DNA of 64,000 nt from Allomyces macrogynus ATCC 38327 (lineage: Eukaryota > Blastocladiomycota > Blastocladiomycetes > Blastocladiales > Blastocladiaceae): positions 96,494-160,493 of the forward strand of contig GG745341.1 of NCBI GenBank assembly GCA_000151295.1, read 5' to 3'. The position numbers and the translations under genes were made by a program. The notes below the pieces were generated by a model. That model had not been told where the DNA came from. It searched no databases and was given only the letters and a program-made list of their open reading frames with translations. Shown piece after piece: positions 11,624 to 23,947 of the stretch. How positions within the stretch are numbered: the stretch's first letter is position 1; each line of letters begins with the position of its first letter.

Positions 11624-12163
11624 CGTCACGACAAGGCTCTCGATAACGACACTTCGGCACAAGTTGCAGGTTCAATGCGCGACTTGACGGGATGGGCCCG
11701 TGGCCGCAGTCAAAGCGAATGGTGGAGATCCGGATTACTGGCTGTCACTCGAGAAGGACTGGTCCCCAATCATGAGGGCTGCGCAGAGCTGTGTGCCTCA
11801 GGTTGCAGGCAGATGGGCGAGGGCAACTCGTAACGAATCCGCGACGAGTATGATGACGAGTCCGGCGCAGAGGCCGAAGTCGAAGCAGTGAGCTTTCTTC
11901 ATTTGGATGAAGTCGCCTCGAACGAACAGTTTGGTGATGTGGCGAGGCGTGACAGGCATCAACCACAAAGGCGACACAAGGAACAGAAGAAAAGGTGGGT
12001 TGCAATGTTCCTCTGGTTGAGTTGCGTGTGGCCACAGACTCAAAAAACAAAAGTCTGCCATGGTTCTTGAATCACAAATGCAAAAGACGATCCATTTCTG
12101 TCGCGAATGAGCGCTCTCCACCACATCTTAGCGCCGCCCGCACAGAACAAATAGCATGTGCAG
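11624..12163. other. intergenic
   Basis: Between the start of copy 3 and the 3' end of copy 4. Expected to hold the copy 3 promoter; no gene seen. Confidence 0.45.
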
Positions 12164-13907
12164 CTATTCCCGCTCGATCGCTTGGGCAAGCGCCGCAATT
12201 TTGCGGTCGAGGTCGGCGGGAGAGGCAAAGGCAGCCGCTGGGTCGACGATGCGCCGCAACTGGAAGCGCCGACACGGGCCCACCCCACAAACCAATCAGT
12301 GTCCGTGGTGAGAATCAGACACGTGCGAAAAGGAACGCAATCAAAACGGGCCATAACATACCTTCAACCGCCTTCCGCCGACAAAGCATCCTTCGAGAGC
12401 CATGACGTCCCGCTTGTTTGCGCTTGAGACGGTCAAAAAGCTATAGATTCTACAGTCCCAACGACGGATGCGCGCGTCAGCCATGGTATGATGAAAAACG
12501 GCGCCGTGCAATGCAACGTACCCAAGATCTGGCCGGCCAGGGACTTGCTTTTCGCAATGATCCACCCCAATGCTCATGCGTAGTTTCTCGATCGCTCGGA
12601 ACAGGAGCGAGAAGGAGGCGGGTGCATTGAACACAATGTATGTGGGGCGAGATGGCGGGCGTGGATGCAGATCGTCGGCCGGGTCGGCCGGGCGAAGCTA
12701 AAATGCCAATACAGAAGTGGAGAGTGAGCACCATGTTCACTTCGACCAGGTGCAAGCGAGTGCAATCCATACCGTGACTCGAAGGCCCCCAACGATGATA
12801 CCCGAATCGCTCAGCACATCGTGCACAGCTCTGGAGACACAACTCGATTAGCGTTCCTGACTTGCAAATGAACGGCACCAGCGCCGCGGGAAAATCTCAC
12901 GTTGGTGAGCGCGGCACCTAAAAACGAAGCTGACGTCGCGGCGCATCGACGACCAAATCGTGCAAGGCGCCAACGCGGTGGCTCAAGGCCTGCGCAAATC
13001 GGTGCTTCCAGGGCAACTTCTCGGCGACTGTGGCGGGCCCACCAGACAAGCCACCAATGAACTGCACGGCGTGCGCAGAGAACGCACGCTCAGAAGCATC
13101 TGGCAGGTTTGGCCGACGACTGCGCTCGGGTGATTGCGTGCAAGTAGGGTGTGGCAAACGCGATGCCCGCGATGAGCTGCGGGAGCGAGAGCGTGATCGA
13201 GAGGGTGGGAGCCGGCTCCGGGAGCGTGACGACCGGACCCGAGAGCGTGAAGAACGGGTGCGGGGGCGAGACTGGGTGCGCTCGGTGGAAGTTGCGCGTG
13301 GACAAGAGCGACATGACGATTGCGACCATGGGCGAGAGCGTGAACGCGAGCGAGGTCGGGAGTCCGGCCCAGTTCGAGAGTCCGGCCCAGTTCGACGCGC
13401 ATTCTTGGAGCGAGCAGCAGAATCAATCGAGCGGCTGCGCGTGGATTGCTCCCCGGGGCAATCACGGCTGCGCTCGCGATTGCGCTTTTCTTGTCGATGC
13501 CCATCATTATCGGCCAGTACCGATAAGGTTGGGTTTACTGCTGGTGGCAGTGCAGTGGCGGCCGCTTGGGAAGGAGGGCCAAGACCAGTACAACGCGACA
13601 TGGCGCCGCACACTGGTGCTCCAACAACATTGCGGTGCCACTGCGTCGAGGCGGGGACCGAAATGGACGATCTGCCCGCCGACAGTGCAAGGGAGTGCAG
13701 CCACGCGTCGGTGCCCATGAGGGCGGACAATAAGGCCACGGCCGGAGCAGGCAGAACTGTGGTCGGGTCAAGCAGGACATCAACCACAGCGCGTCCAGTG
13801 CCAGCGAATTGCGAAGGTATCGTTACAGTCGACTCGCAAATGACGACGGGTACAGCCGCTGGGTTGATGGCATGTGGCCGAAAGCGCACGGCCATGGTTA
13901 CAGCCAT
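12164..13907 (-). pseudogene. RSRR family copy 4, complete except for one amber codon
   Basis: Five exons join in frame (13907-12901, 12830-12773, 12697-12522, 12449-12362, 12259-12164). The N-terminal domain reads VTMAVRFRPH...TVTIPS and SVPASTQWHRN. A long RS domain follows, then a first RRM-like domain whose conserved tryptophan (FWVPR in copy 12) is replaced by TAG at 12920-12918. After it everything is in frame: LSDSGIIVGGLRV, RPTYIVFNAPAS, IYSFLTVSSANKRD, FVGGRRLK and the tail LRRIVDPAAAFASP ending in TAG. The start used is the first ATG of the exon; paralogues have a separate first exon that I could not find here. It could be a new pseudogene or a truncated N-domain/RS protein. Confidence 0.75.
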
Positions 13908-14689
13908 CCAAGAGTGGTCTGGCCCCAATGGCTGCTCCACTGGCAACATAACTACGCATGGAACAATCCCGGTTCCAGTTTGCGATGTGCTGGTTCACGA
14001 AAAGAGTTTGCAGCAAGTGCAGGTGTCGAGTTGAGCGCTTGTGGAATTTCTGGCGATGACAGATGTCTTGAAGCAGCATGACATGATTGGCCTTTACATC
14101 AACAAATGTGATCAATAGCCTGGAACAGCCTGGACCAGTCAAGATGGCGACAGCATGGCCACACCTCCGATTCAAATCTCTTTTCGGCCAAAAATCAAGA
14201 TAAACAGCTCTCCCCTTCTCTCTTTTCAACCCATCGCACTTTAGCGGGCATTGTGACGCGTCCTGCGCAATGCTCTATCTAGCGAGACCATGGCCGCGCT
14301 TGCGGTCTTTGGAACAGGGGCAATAAAGTCACATCCCTCGTTGCATGCAAAAGGAACCGCTCGAATGTGGCTGCACTCATGAGAACAGCAGTGACTGTGA
14401 CCTTGTTCATTGATGATCCTGTCGATGGACACGACTCATCCCAGTTGAGGCTCAGGCGCGGTTGCCTGCCAGAGGACGCAATACTCGTTCTATTGAATGT
14501 GGTTCCCAAACAGTTCACTCGCGTGCTTGGCCTCCTTGGCTGCGAATACGGCAAACAACATCATCGGTGTACCATGATGCTGGCCAAAACCGAAGGAGCC
14601 ACTGAAGTCAAGCAACCTCACAACAAAGTCATCAACAATGAAGGCCTTTGTAAGCCGCGCTCCTCCGTTGCACCGTCTGTGCGCCAACC
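13908..14689. other. intergenic; possible missing first exon of copy 4
   Basis: No supportable gene. The acceptor-like CCAG just upstream of copy 4 suggests an upstream exon somewhere here, but none is convincing. Confidence 0.35.
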
Positions 14690-16127
14690 TCACCCGCGAT
14701 CCTCGACGAGATCTCGCAGGTCTGGATCACTCAAAGCGAGCGCTTTGCAGCGTTCATCCATGTTTGCCGTGCTCGCAAAAAACAGTCTCTGGGTCCTCGA
14801 TGCGGGCAAACTATAGCCACCGTGAGGAGCCAAAGCTCATTTTAATGAGAAGAGGTGGCATGGAATATCCACCCTAACTTTTCATCCAAACGCAACCAAC
14901 TCGTCCATCTGCTTCAGCTCGCCCGGGGTCCCTGGTGCCACGAACGGCGCAAACATATATCGCAGCTGCGACCCAGCACTGGCCGCCGGCCACGGTCCAC
15001 ATACGGCCACGCACCAATCGCCTTGATGATCTTGCGGTTGAGGTCGTCCGAAGTGGTTTCCGGGAACGGCGGCGGATTCACGACAAGTAGAAGACGTGTG
15101 GGAGAATGCCGCGCACAACAGACGCGACCGACCGTCAAAACGGGTCAATGGGCTCGACGCGCACTGGCAGGCCGCCAATCACAAGCCGTTGCGGCGCAGC
15201 ACGTGAATGGCAATCACGCGTGGCACGGCGCCCAGCAACAGTTTGTTACGCAAGGTCGCAGTCTGGGACCCACGGGCATGCCAGATTTTGGGACTTGCGG
15301 AAAGATTCGAAAACAACGACTCAAAGCGTCCCACATCGCTTGAGCTCCTGAATAATGGAAGGTTGCTGAACACGAACTCAAGCGCCGCCGGAGATCGGGT
15401 CGATGGTGGAGGAGCGTCCAGGGCAACGCGACTGCTTGACGGGAGACGTGCATTTCGAGCGGACGAGCGAGATTCAGAACCTTTCCACCCGTCCATTTGA
15501 TTGGCTTGGTCGCGAGAGCGTGAGCGCGGATGGCTGGAGCGAGAATGCAAACGATGGCCACGAGAGCACAAAGGCCTCGTGCGGGAGCGAGATCGTGAGC
15601 GACGTGACGAGCGCAAAAGGGAGCGTGAGCGGGAGCGGGACTGGTGCCAACCCGCAATACTGGGATCGTCGACCAAGCAGCTGCACGTTGAATCATCCAC
15701 ACCAAGGCGACCCCAAGCGCGCTCACTGCTGCGTGTGCGCCGTCCTCTCCCTGTCGGCCAGTGACGGGTTCAGCGCTGCTGGAGGTTGCGGCTCGGTAGC
15801 GGAGGACGGAGCACCACGATGCAAGAATGCCATTCCACCAGCCGGTGCTTCAAACCGCACTGTCGACGCAGGAACCGAAATGGGCGACCCACCCGTCGCC
15901 TGCACAAGGGCCTGCAGTCGAGGGTCGACCCCTATCATGACGCTCAGAAGGGCCAAAGGCGGTGCCGGCAGAGAGGTTGTCGGATCAAAGGGCGCATCGG
16001 CCACAGCGCGACTGGGCGCGGCTGAGTCCGGCGGGATCTTTACGGTGGGTTCACAAACGTAAATAGGCATGACAGTCGCCGAGTTGGTGGCTTGTGGGTG
16101 GAAGCGCACGGCCATGGTCACCGTCAT
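14690..16127 (-). pseudogene. RSRR family copy 5, frameshifted, mixed ancestry
   Basis: N-terminal domain from ATG 16127 (VTMAVRFHPQ...VCEPTVKIPP) closely follows copy 4. An RS stretch at about 15500-15680 lies in another frame. The first RRM-like domain (LEFVFSNLPLF...RFESLFSNLS) closely follows copy 3. The second domain is broken again (VVNPPPFPETTSDDLNRKI and LRYMFAPFVAPGTP are in different frames). The tail is also split: RIEDPETVF in one frame, ALALSDPDLRDLVEDRG in another. At least three frame changes rule out a normal product. The copy 4-like front joined to a copy 3-like back suggests exchange between neighbours. Confidence 0.75.
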
Positions 16128-17093
16128 TCGATGCTCTGGCGACATGATCGTTTCTTGAAGACTGCAGCAAATCAACTTGATGTCGCGAGATGCTGGGTCA
16201 AGACCAGGTGCAGAACATGTCCGCCCACACAATGGAGTGCCGCCGTTCGAAACAGCATACACATGGTGGACGCGGCACATTTGTTTCGAACTGCGGGCTT
16301 TCAGGGGCGAAACTTGAACGCATAAGCAGTCCGAGCGGCGCAGTTGGCTTTATTTTCCATATTGTTGCCGCTTCATGCTTCATTCAGCAAGCAACCACAA
16401 AGCATCTGCAACCTGTGCGGCAACGCCCATGGATTTGTCAAGCTTCATGTGCACGCCAGTCACGAGGAAATCGCTCGAGTACGATCCCGTTGTAATTTCT
16501 GAAGTTGAAAGGTGCCTTGCTGCGGACAACCATCAAAAGCGCTGAACAATGTCATGACGAAAAGCAACGAGTGCAAAGAGAGTGCTTCCGATTCGCAATG
16601 AGGTCGCCTTCAAGGCTCAAAACAATTAGCGTGGGTGTGCGCGAAGGGAATGAGCGAAGCAAGCGACGTTCTAAATTGTCCTTCATCAACGTAGCTCCCA
16701 TCGTGGTCGCCAGGGTGTGGACCTGTCAACGTAATGGCCGTGAGACCCGCCAAAGCAAAGAGCGCGAATATGTGCCGATGGACAGATTCTGCCCGATCTG
16801 GTTAAGCCGGAGCATCCACAAGCCCAAGCATCTCAGCTTGGCGAGGTGTAGCGTTTGCCACGCGTGCGCTTGTCCAGGTAACATCAAACCGAGGGCATTC
16901 AGTCAACTGCGTGTGGGCAATCATCGTCAAGGGCGTTCCGTCATGAATGGGCACAGTACGGCCAGCCTCGACAGATCATCTGGCAGAATAGCATTTGATG
17001 CCTTTGTCGGCAGAGGAAGCAACGGGAAACAACCAACTTTAGCAATTCAGATCACATGCAAACAACCCAACATGCATTTCTTTGCGTGCCCCT
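16128..17093. other. intergenic
   Basis: Nearly 1 kb with no gene or family fragment I can support; short open frames only. Confidence 0.4.
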
Positions 17094-18640
17094 TCAACGT
17101 GTCGAAACGAGATGCTGCATGTCCAGGTAGGAGAGCGCAATCTCTTTGCGCTTGTCGAACGCGTTTTTGATGCGTTCTAAAAACGTGGCGGGGTCGTCAA
17201 TTCAAGCAATCTGCATTCGGTACGTCCAGAGAAACAATTCAATCGCGTCAGATTGGGATGCGCACGGCGAGCAAGACACAAATAATCGACACGACTTCGC
17301 ACGTACGCGTATCTTGTGCCCGCACACGACCATCCCGTCACGCACCATATTGTTGTGCTGCAGCCGGCGGTTCACCGTCAAGAAGTTGAAGAAACAAGCG
17401 AGTGCCCGGGACAGGACCGTGCACATGGTCGACAAACGGCTGCTTCCCATCGACCTCCAGTTCCCGGGAAAGCCAGCTTGAAAGCTTCGGGTGGGGGCAA
17501 TTTCAGACCCACGTAAACCTCGGGCGAAGTGCTATCGCGCCTCATGGAGTCCCACTTGGAGTCAACCTGCTCGATGGAGAGCCTGCAGCCGTTGAAGACA
17601 AGACCCGACCGTGACACGCCGCGCAAGACCACAAGCCCGGTCAACTGGTTCGTCGTGACAATGAGCCCAATCGCGTCATTTCCACCAGTTGCAGTCGGGC
17701 TGCAGCTCAACAGTCGCGTCAGGATGCGGAACATGACCGTGATCCGCTGGGCAGACCGGTTATTACATGACACGTGGTGAATGCGGACTTGAGCACGTAA
17801 CGAGGTTCAGAGCGCAATCGTGAGCTTGAGTCGCGTCGTGGAGGAGATGGTGATCGTGCTGCAGGCCGTGGCAGCCTGGAGCGAGAGGGAGATCACGGCC
17901 GAGAGAATGAGCGAGTGTGCTTTCGGTCATGATGCCGCAATCGGGATCGCGAGCGTGATTCCAGTCTCGACCACGGATAGGCCCTTTTGCTGCAGCGATC
18001 GGAAGGAGAGCGACTTCGATTGCGTGTCGTCAAGGTGCTAATAGACTGCATTCTCTGTGAACTCCGACTCCCATCATCCTGGGCCAATCGGGAGACGGGA
18101 GGCATCGTCATGGCGCTTTGCATCGGAAGAGAGGTGCAGAGACCGTGGCCGTAAGCGCGCATGGGGCTGATCAGGATCAACCGGTCGAGAAGCTTCATCA
18201 CTGGCCAAAATCGGATCAGCAGCAGCGGCCCTTCCAGCAACCAGCATTGGTATTGGAACACTTCCAAAGCCCCTTTGACACAAATATTCGAAACTCATTT
18301 TCTCGCCAACCAGCAATCACATCGACTTCGCCGCTGCACCATGGAAGGGCACTGTTTGGTCTCTCTGATGCAAGGCAGCAATTGGTCAAAAGCCGCACAC
18401 AGGCCGTGAAAAACGCGATCTTGTGTTTGCGTAAATGAGGTTTTGGAAGTGTTCCATTGTCGAATGAGCAGGCACTTGCTTGTGCACCAGATGCAAGGGC
18501 GGCAGCACCGACAGCGAGTGTTGTTGCAGCGGCACAATCAGAAGCTGGACGAGCGCTGGCTTATCCTGCGCGATCGAGTGGAAAATCGGGTTTGAGGCCA
18601 GGTCCACGACCGTCACGAGACCAATGGGCTTCCCTGGCGA
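17094..18640 (-). pseudogene. RSRR family copy 6, 5'-truncated and broken
   Basis: Starts abruptly with the helical motif DLASNPIFHSIAQDKPALVQLL (about 18612-18550); the N-terminal domain and first exon are absent. A weak RS segment is at about 17900-18060. The first RRM-like domain (GLIVTTNQL...VSRSGLVFNGCRLSIEQVD) is at about 17560-17770. The second is in shifted frames (PEVYVGLKLPPP, then FFNFLTVNRRLQ and VVCGHKIR). The tail IDDPATFLERIKNAFDKRKE ends in TGA at 17096-17094. It is closest to copy 7. Confidence 0.72.
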
Positions 18641-18837
18641 TGGCACAGCGGCGCTGGATTCGAGGCCCAGTCGAGTCCGACAAGCCCGTTCGACATAAGC
18701 CTAGTTGAATTCCTTTTCTGTATGTACAAGGCCTGGAGCGGCAACGGGAATCGCAAGCACAAGCAAAAGACTTCATCGCACAACAGCCACCCCTCAGCCA
18801 AAAGCAAAGAACGGGTGCCGCCCGATATGAGTGTCCA

Positions 18838-20733
18838 TCAACGCGTCGAAACGAGATGCCGCAAGTCTGGGTCGGCAAGCGCAATTTCCTTGCACTTGTC
18901 GAACACATTCTCAATGCGGTCGACCAACGCGACAGGGTTGTCAATTCGCACGACCTAGAAAAGTGGTGCAAATGAATCGGTTTAGCGTGCCTGCGGCCAA
19001 GAAACGCGGTACGAGCGGAAAACGACAGCATACCCGAATCTTATATCCATACACGACGGCCCCGTCGCGCAGCAGCATCACATTAGGCCGCCGCGGCCGC
19101 TCCACCGTCAGAAACCCGTAATACAAGCGTGTGCCCGGCACCGGCGGCGCCCCGCGGTCAACGAAGGGCCATACGTCATCGATCTCGAGCTCGCGCGAGA
19201 GTGAATTGGTCTTGACCCGCCCTGGTGGCGGCAAATTCAGGACCAGGTAAATTTCAGGCGACGGAGCCCTGCGCTTCAAGTACATCCATTTGGGGTCCGC
19301 TGGCTCGATGGTGAGGATGCGGCCGTCAAGCACGAGTCCCGACCGTGACACGATGCGCCAAACTACGGGTCCTGGTGTGGAATTGGTCTTGACAATCAGC
19401 CCAATCCCGTCGCTCCACCTTTTGTGGTCGATGCGCAGCTCTGTGGTCGCGCCGGGGATGCGGAACATGGACGCGATGCGCTGGGCTGACCGTTCAATTC
19501 CCAAGGACACATGGCGGATGCGGAACTCGAGCACGTGGAGAGGCTTGATATGAGACAATGGAGAAGGCAGGTCGCCCCGTGGAGGAGAGGGTGACTGTCC
19601 TGCAGGCCGCGGCGAGCGCCAGGAGCGAGGAGGAGGAGGAGCACGCGATCGAGTCAATGAGCTCGTCCGAGTGTGCTTTTGGTCACGATAGCGCGACCGG
19701 GATCGTGACCGCGACCGCGACCGCGACTGCAGATCAGTCGCTTTCCTGTGGCGATCGGAAGGAAAGTGGCTGCGGCTACGGCCGCGAGAAATCCGGCTCC
19801 CACGGTCAGTAGCGGATCGGTGACGGGAGGCATCATGACGGCGCTTCATGTTGGGAGAGTCGTGCAGAGAAAGAGATCGAGACCGCTCGTGAGACTCATC
19901 ACGAACCGGTAACGATCGGTCCACAACCGACTGGCCAACTTGTGGCTCACTGGCCATCATCAGATCCGCAGGCACGGCCTCCCCAGTATCCAGCATTGAC
20001 ATCGTCGAGAGCAGAGCCGGAGCTTGATTTTGTACCGGCTGCGAGAGGGGCGGCGGCAGGGCTGATGGGTCTTGCTGCAGCGACGCGAGCAACAATAGAG
20101 CAAGCGCTGGCTTGTCCTGCGCAAGCGCGTGGAATATCGGGTTCGATGCCAAGTCAGCAACCGTCAGGGAATCAGCGGTTAAATCTGGTGCTGGCGCAGC
20201 GACGGGCGCGGCGGGTGGTCCGAGCAGGATTGAGTCGCCACCGAATGCACGAACCGAGTGATCAATACTCGCTGGTAACTACACAAGCTGCTGGAGCAAA
20301 ACCTGCACGTGAACGGGCCACGAGGCGTCGATGAGGCTCAAGTACTGCGAAATAGGAATGGCGGAGCGCATGACCACGCTGTTCGCGGTCGTGTCGACCA
20401 TCGCAACTGGCTCATACACTTCGATGCGGCCAGCGTCTGTCGAGGATGACTTGATGATCCGGATTCGCATCATAAGCGCGGCCTAGCCCGGCAATACCGT
20501 TCAGAGCTCGTCAGCAAGAGCTCCGAGATTGACCCAAGAGGATCCAACACGAAAGCGCATACCTCCCGAGGCACTGCCGAGCTCGCCACAAATCCCGGCG
20601 CAGGAATCGTTTGTGCGAGCGCAGAGGTCATTGCACCAGGAAGCGTCGTTGCATCGGCATGAAGTCGCGCAGAATATGAGAGTGCGGCCTCAGCTCCAAG
20701 TGTCAACATGTGATGGTGTTGGTCGCTGGCCAT
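18838..20733 (-). pseudogene. RSRR family copy 7, complete except for one amber codon
   Basis: Three exons in frame (20733-20563, 20482-19034, 18954-18838), 578 codons. Exon 1 reads MASDQHHHML...TTLPGA...VPRE, parallel to copy 8. The N-terminal domain (MMRIRIIK...VEVYEP-like) runs to QQLV, then TAG at 20281-20279, where copy 8 has CAG in QQLVQLPASI; the frame continues LPASIDHSVRAFGG. The rest is intact: LASNPIFHALAQDKPALALL, an RS domain, LEFRIRHVS...LTIEPADPKW, EIYLVLNLPPP...YYGFLTVE...YKIR and the tail VVRIDNPVALVDRI...ALADPDLRHL. A single C-to-T change separates it from an open frame, so it is either a very recent pseudogene, a readthrough case or an assembly error. Confidence 0.78.
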
Positions 20734-21457
20734 AGGTGCTGAGCAAGAGCCAAGGCGAGAAAAGTCGTCGCGCAAGTCGTCTCCACAATGCTGCAAACTC
20801 TCGTTGGTGTCCACAGCTTGGTCAGAAAGTCGCGTATTGCACCAAGTCTTGCTGGGCTTGCTGGGCTTGCTGATATTCGAGAGGAACAGTGGATGGCAAG
20901 CTGCTGGACATGGAGCCGGCCTGGTTGTCAGGTCGTGGTGGCCATATGAGAGCAGAGATGAAGAACAGCCAACAGACATGGATTGCATTCATGGCTGTTC
21001 CGGTCACTCCACTATTACTTACAAGGCGAGGGAAGAGACACTTTTCCGCAACAGTTCCTCGACGTGGGGGCCGCCGCCGAAAAATTTATTCCCGCGTGGT
21101 CGAATCGACATGAGAATAGGTTTTGATGTTTGTAAATGCATGGGCGCACAATTTGCTTTCGCACGCTAATAGATGCGACATGCACAAGCCGAGATTCTGA
21201 GCACGGCAAGGAACGTCGATGTGCCAAGCAAGTACGCATGCTTTGCGGAGCCACGGTGGCATCGCGTAGACAAGCCCTGGCGAGTCACAATCCCTCGAGT
21301 ATTGTTCATGATTGAAGCCCGCAGGAACAACGGGAACACCGAACGCACAGCCAAAAACCTTCGTCAATATGTATTCAGTTCTCAATTGCAGACTGACTCC
21401 CATAGCGGAGAGAGCCGATCAGGTGTCGCCTGAGACGCTGGCATGCGCGGTTACAGT
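20734..21457. other. intergenic
   Basis: Between the 5' end of copy 7 and the 3' end of copy 8. No gene or family fragment recognised. Confidence 0.45.
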
Positions 21458-23333
21458 TCACGCGCCTTTCCGGTCAACGAGGGGCCGCAAATCCGGGTCG
21501 GCGAGCGCAATCTCCATGCACTTGTCAAACAAGTGCTCAATGCGGGCGAAAAACGCGACGGGATCGTCAAGCCGCACCACCTAGTTGAGTGTACCCAGAG
21601 CAAGCGTGTCAGAGAAGGGTGCATATCGACCAACAACGCGAAAGCCAGCCGAACAAAGCGGAACCAGCCAAAAATTGGAAGCAGTGTACGCACGCGAATC
21701 TTCTGTCCATACACGACCGCTCCATCATGCACCAGCATCATGTTGGGTTGCCGCGGCTGCTCCACAGACAGGAACCCGTAAAACAAACTCGTGCCAGAAA
21801 CCGGCGCAAAGACTCGGTCAACAAAAGGCCACGCGCCGGGACGCTCGAGTTCTCGCGAGAGCGCGTTGGTTTGAACCGCACCAGGCGGCGGGATGTTCAA
21901 GATCACATAGATTTCCGGCAGCGGCACCTCGCGGGCCATGCGTTGCCATTTGGGGTCCACCGGTTCGATCGTCAGCATGCGGCCATTGAACACGAACCCC
22001 GACCGCGACAAAACGCGCGCAACCACCGTTTCGGGCAACTGGTCGGTCGTGACAATGAGCCTGATCCCGTCCTCCAACCGGCGGGGGTCGTGGTGCAGCT
22101 CCGTGGTCGCGCCGGGGATGCGGAACAAGGACGCGATCCGCTGAGCACCACGCTCGTCCGATGCGGGCACGTTGCGGATACGGAACTCGAGCACATGGAC
22201 AGCACCCGGCCCAGAAGGCAATCGAGAGCTAAGGTCGCGTCGCGGAGAAGACGGCGGATGTGGCCGTGGTGAGTATCGGGGGCGTGGCGACCGGGACCTC
22301 GACCGCGACTTGGCCCGTTTACTTCGGCGATCGGATGGAGAGCGACTTCGACGGCGGCTGCGGCCACGCGCCGTCGAGGTACGAGAGCGCTTGTCCCGTG
22401 AGCTCCGGCCCCCATAATCATCATGACTGGATCGAGCGCGGGAGGAGTCATCACGTCGCTTCTTGTCGGAAGTGCGACGCGGGGACCGGGACCGCTCACG
22501 AGGCGCTGCATCTTGAATCAAATGTGGGCTCTCGCCATTCGCTGCAATCGAGCCAGCAGCTGCAAAAGACTGCCCAGTGCCCGGCATCGGCAATGCCGAG
22601 AGCGGGGCCAGGACGTGATTATGCACTGGATGAGAGCGCTGCGGGAGCTGCGGCAACGAGTTCTGCTGCAGCGTGTTGAGCAATAATTGGGCGAGCGCTG
22701 GCTTGTCCTGCGCGAGCGCGCGAAACAGCGGGTTTGACGCCAAATCGGCCACCATCAGGGAGCCTGCGGGTAGCTCGGGTGCCGGCGCAGCGGCGGGTTC
22801 AGGGGGCGGTCCGAGCAGGATGCAGTCGCCACCATAGGCGCGCACCGAGTTGGCAATGCTCGCGGGCAGCTGCACGAGTTGCTGGAGCAAGAGCTGCACG
22901 GGAACGGGCCAAGAAGAGTCGACGTGACTCATGTACTGCGACAGAGGCACGACGGCGTGCGCGGCCGTGCCGTTCGTGGCCGTGTCCATCGCCGCAGTCG
23001 GTTCAAAAACTTCGACACGCCCAGCAGCCGTGGGCGATGGCTGGACGATCCGGATGCGCATGGCAAGCGTGGCCTACCCGAAACAATACCGTCCAGAGCT
23101 CGTAAGAAAGAGGTCCAGCCGTCTGGACGGACGAGAAACATCGACAAGAAAGCACATACCTCACGAGGCGCCATCATGCTCATCGCCAGCCCTGGTGCAG
23201 TAAACAGCGGTGCCGGAGCAGAGGTACTCGCGCCAGGAAGCGTCGTTACATTGGCATGAACTTGCGGAAGAGATGCGCTCGCGGATGCTGTTCCAAATGC
23301 CCGCTTTTGATGGGAGTGGTGGTCGCTGGTCAT
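21458..23333 (-). CDS. RSRR family copy 8, intact (best reference member)
   Basis: Exons 23333-23160, 23073-21694 and 21580-21458; introns of 86 and 113 nt, both GT...TAG; 558 residues. Exon 1 encodes MTSDHHSHQK...TTLPGAST...APRE. N-terminal domain about 63-146 (MRIRIVQPSP, VEVFEPT, LLLQQLVQLPASI, SVRAYGG). An STI1-like helical motif LASNPLFRALAQDKPALAQL is near 172-201. RS domain about 249-327. First RRM-like domain about 350-427 (VLEFRIRNV...GFVFNGRMLTIEP). Second about 439-518 (EIYVILNIPPP as RNP2-like, LFYGFLSVE as RNP1-like, GAVVYGQKIR as last strand). Tail VVRLDDPVAFFARIEHLF...ALADPDLRPL. No named family recognised; a nuclear RNA-binding protein is the natural reading of RS plus RRM-like folds, by inference. 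Confidence 0.83.
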
Positions 23334-23947
23334 GGTTGCACAAGACAGTCGAAACTGAGGACCGTTGGACAACCCGTCGGTATTGGCAACTTGGGACGAA
23401 TAATGTCAGCTTGCGACGAGTCTTGCTGGCATTCAAGAGAAGCGGTAGATGGCAAGCAGCGTCCGCGCGGGCCGAGTTGACGACGGTGACGAAGGACGCC
23501 GCAAGCGCGCAGTGTCGCTGGATGTGATAGCAAGCAAAATGGTGTTGGTGATTGATTGGACACATTTTTTTCCAGATTTTCCGCAAGTTCACGGATGCTT
23601 CCTCGTCGTTTTTAGACGATAAATACGTTGCCCTCGACGTTTCTCGCGTCGCTCTGCACACGCGCAAGTCGGACGGTTGCATTCTCATCATGGGCGTAAC
23701 GCGCTTGTTATATGAGTGTGATTGTCGGCCGAATGTTTTGTGTGTGGCCTTCGACAAAGTTGCCGGCCGTCATTCGGTTCCGACTCCGATCTCTGCATGG
23801 ATGGTCGATGCATCAACGTTGCTGACAGTTGCAGCATCCTGTGCCGAGTCTCAGAGCGTGCGATGTGGATAGCGGGATGAAGTCTCAGGAGTCCTGCGAG
23901 ATTCAGGAAAGCCTCTCCACCCCTGTTAACAACGACACCCTCCAAAA
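23334..23947. other. intergenic
   Basis: Between copies 8 and 9 on the same strand. Promoter of copy 8 expected near the right of its first ATG; no gene seen. Confidence 0.45.

Noticed and set aside
20279..20281. Reassigned genetic code (TAG as glutamine)
   Set aside because: TAG is a normal terminator elsewhere in the window (folate gene, copy 4 and copy 10 ends), and copy 4 carries TAG at a tryptophan, not a glutamine.
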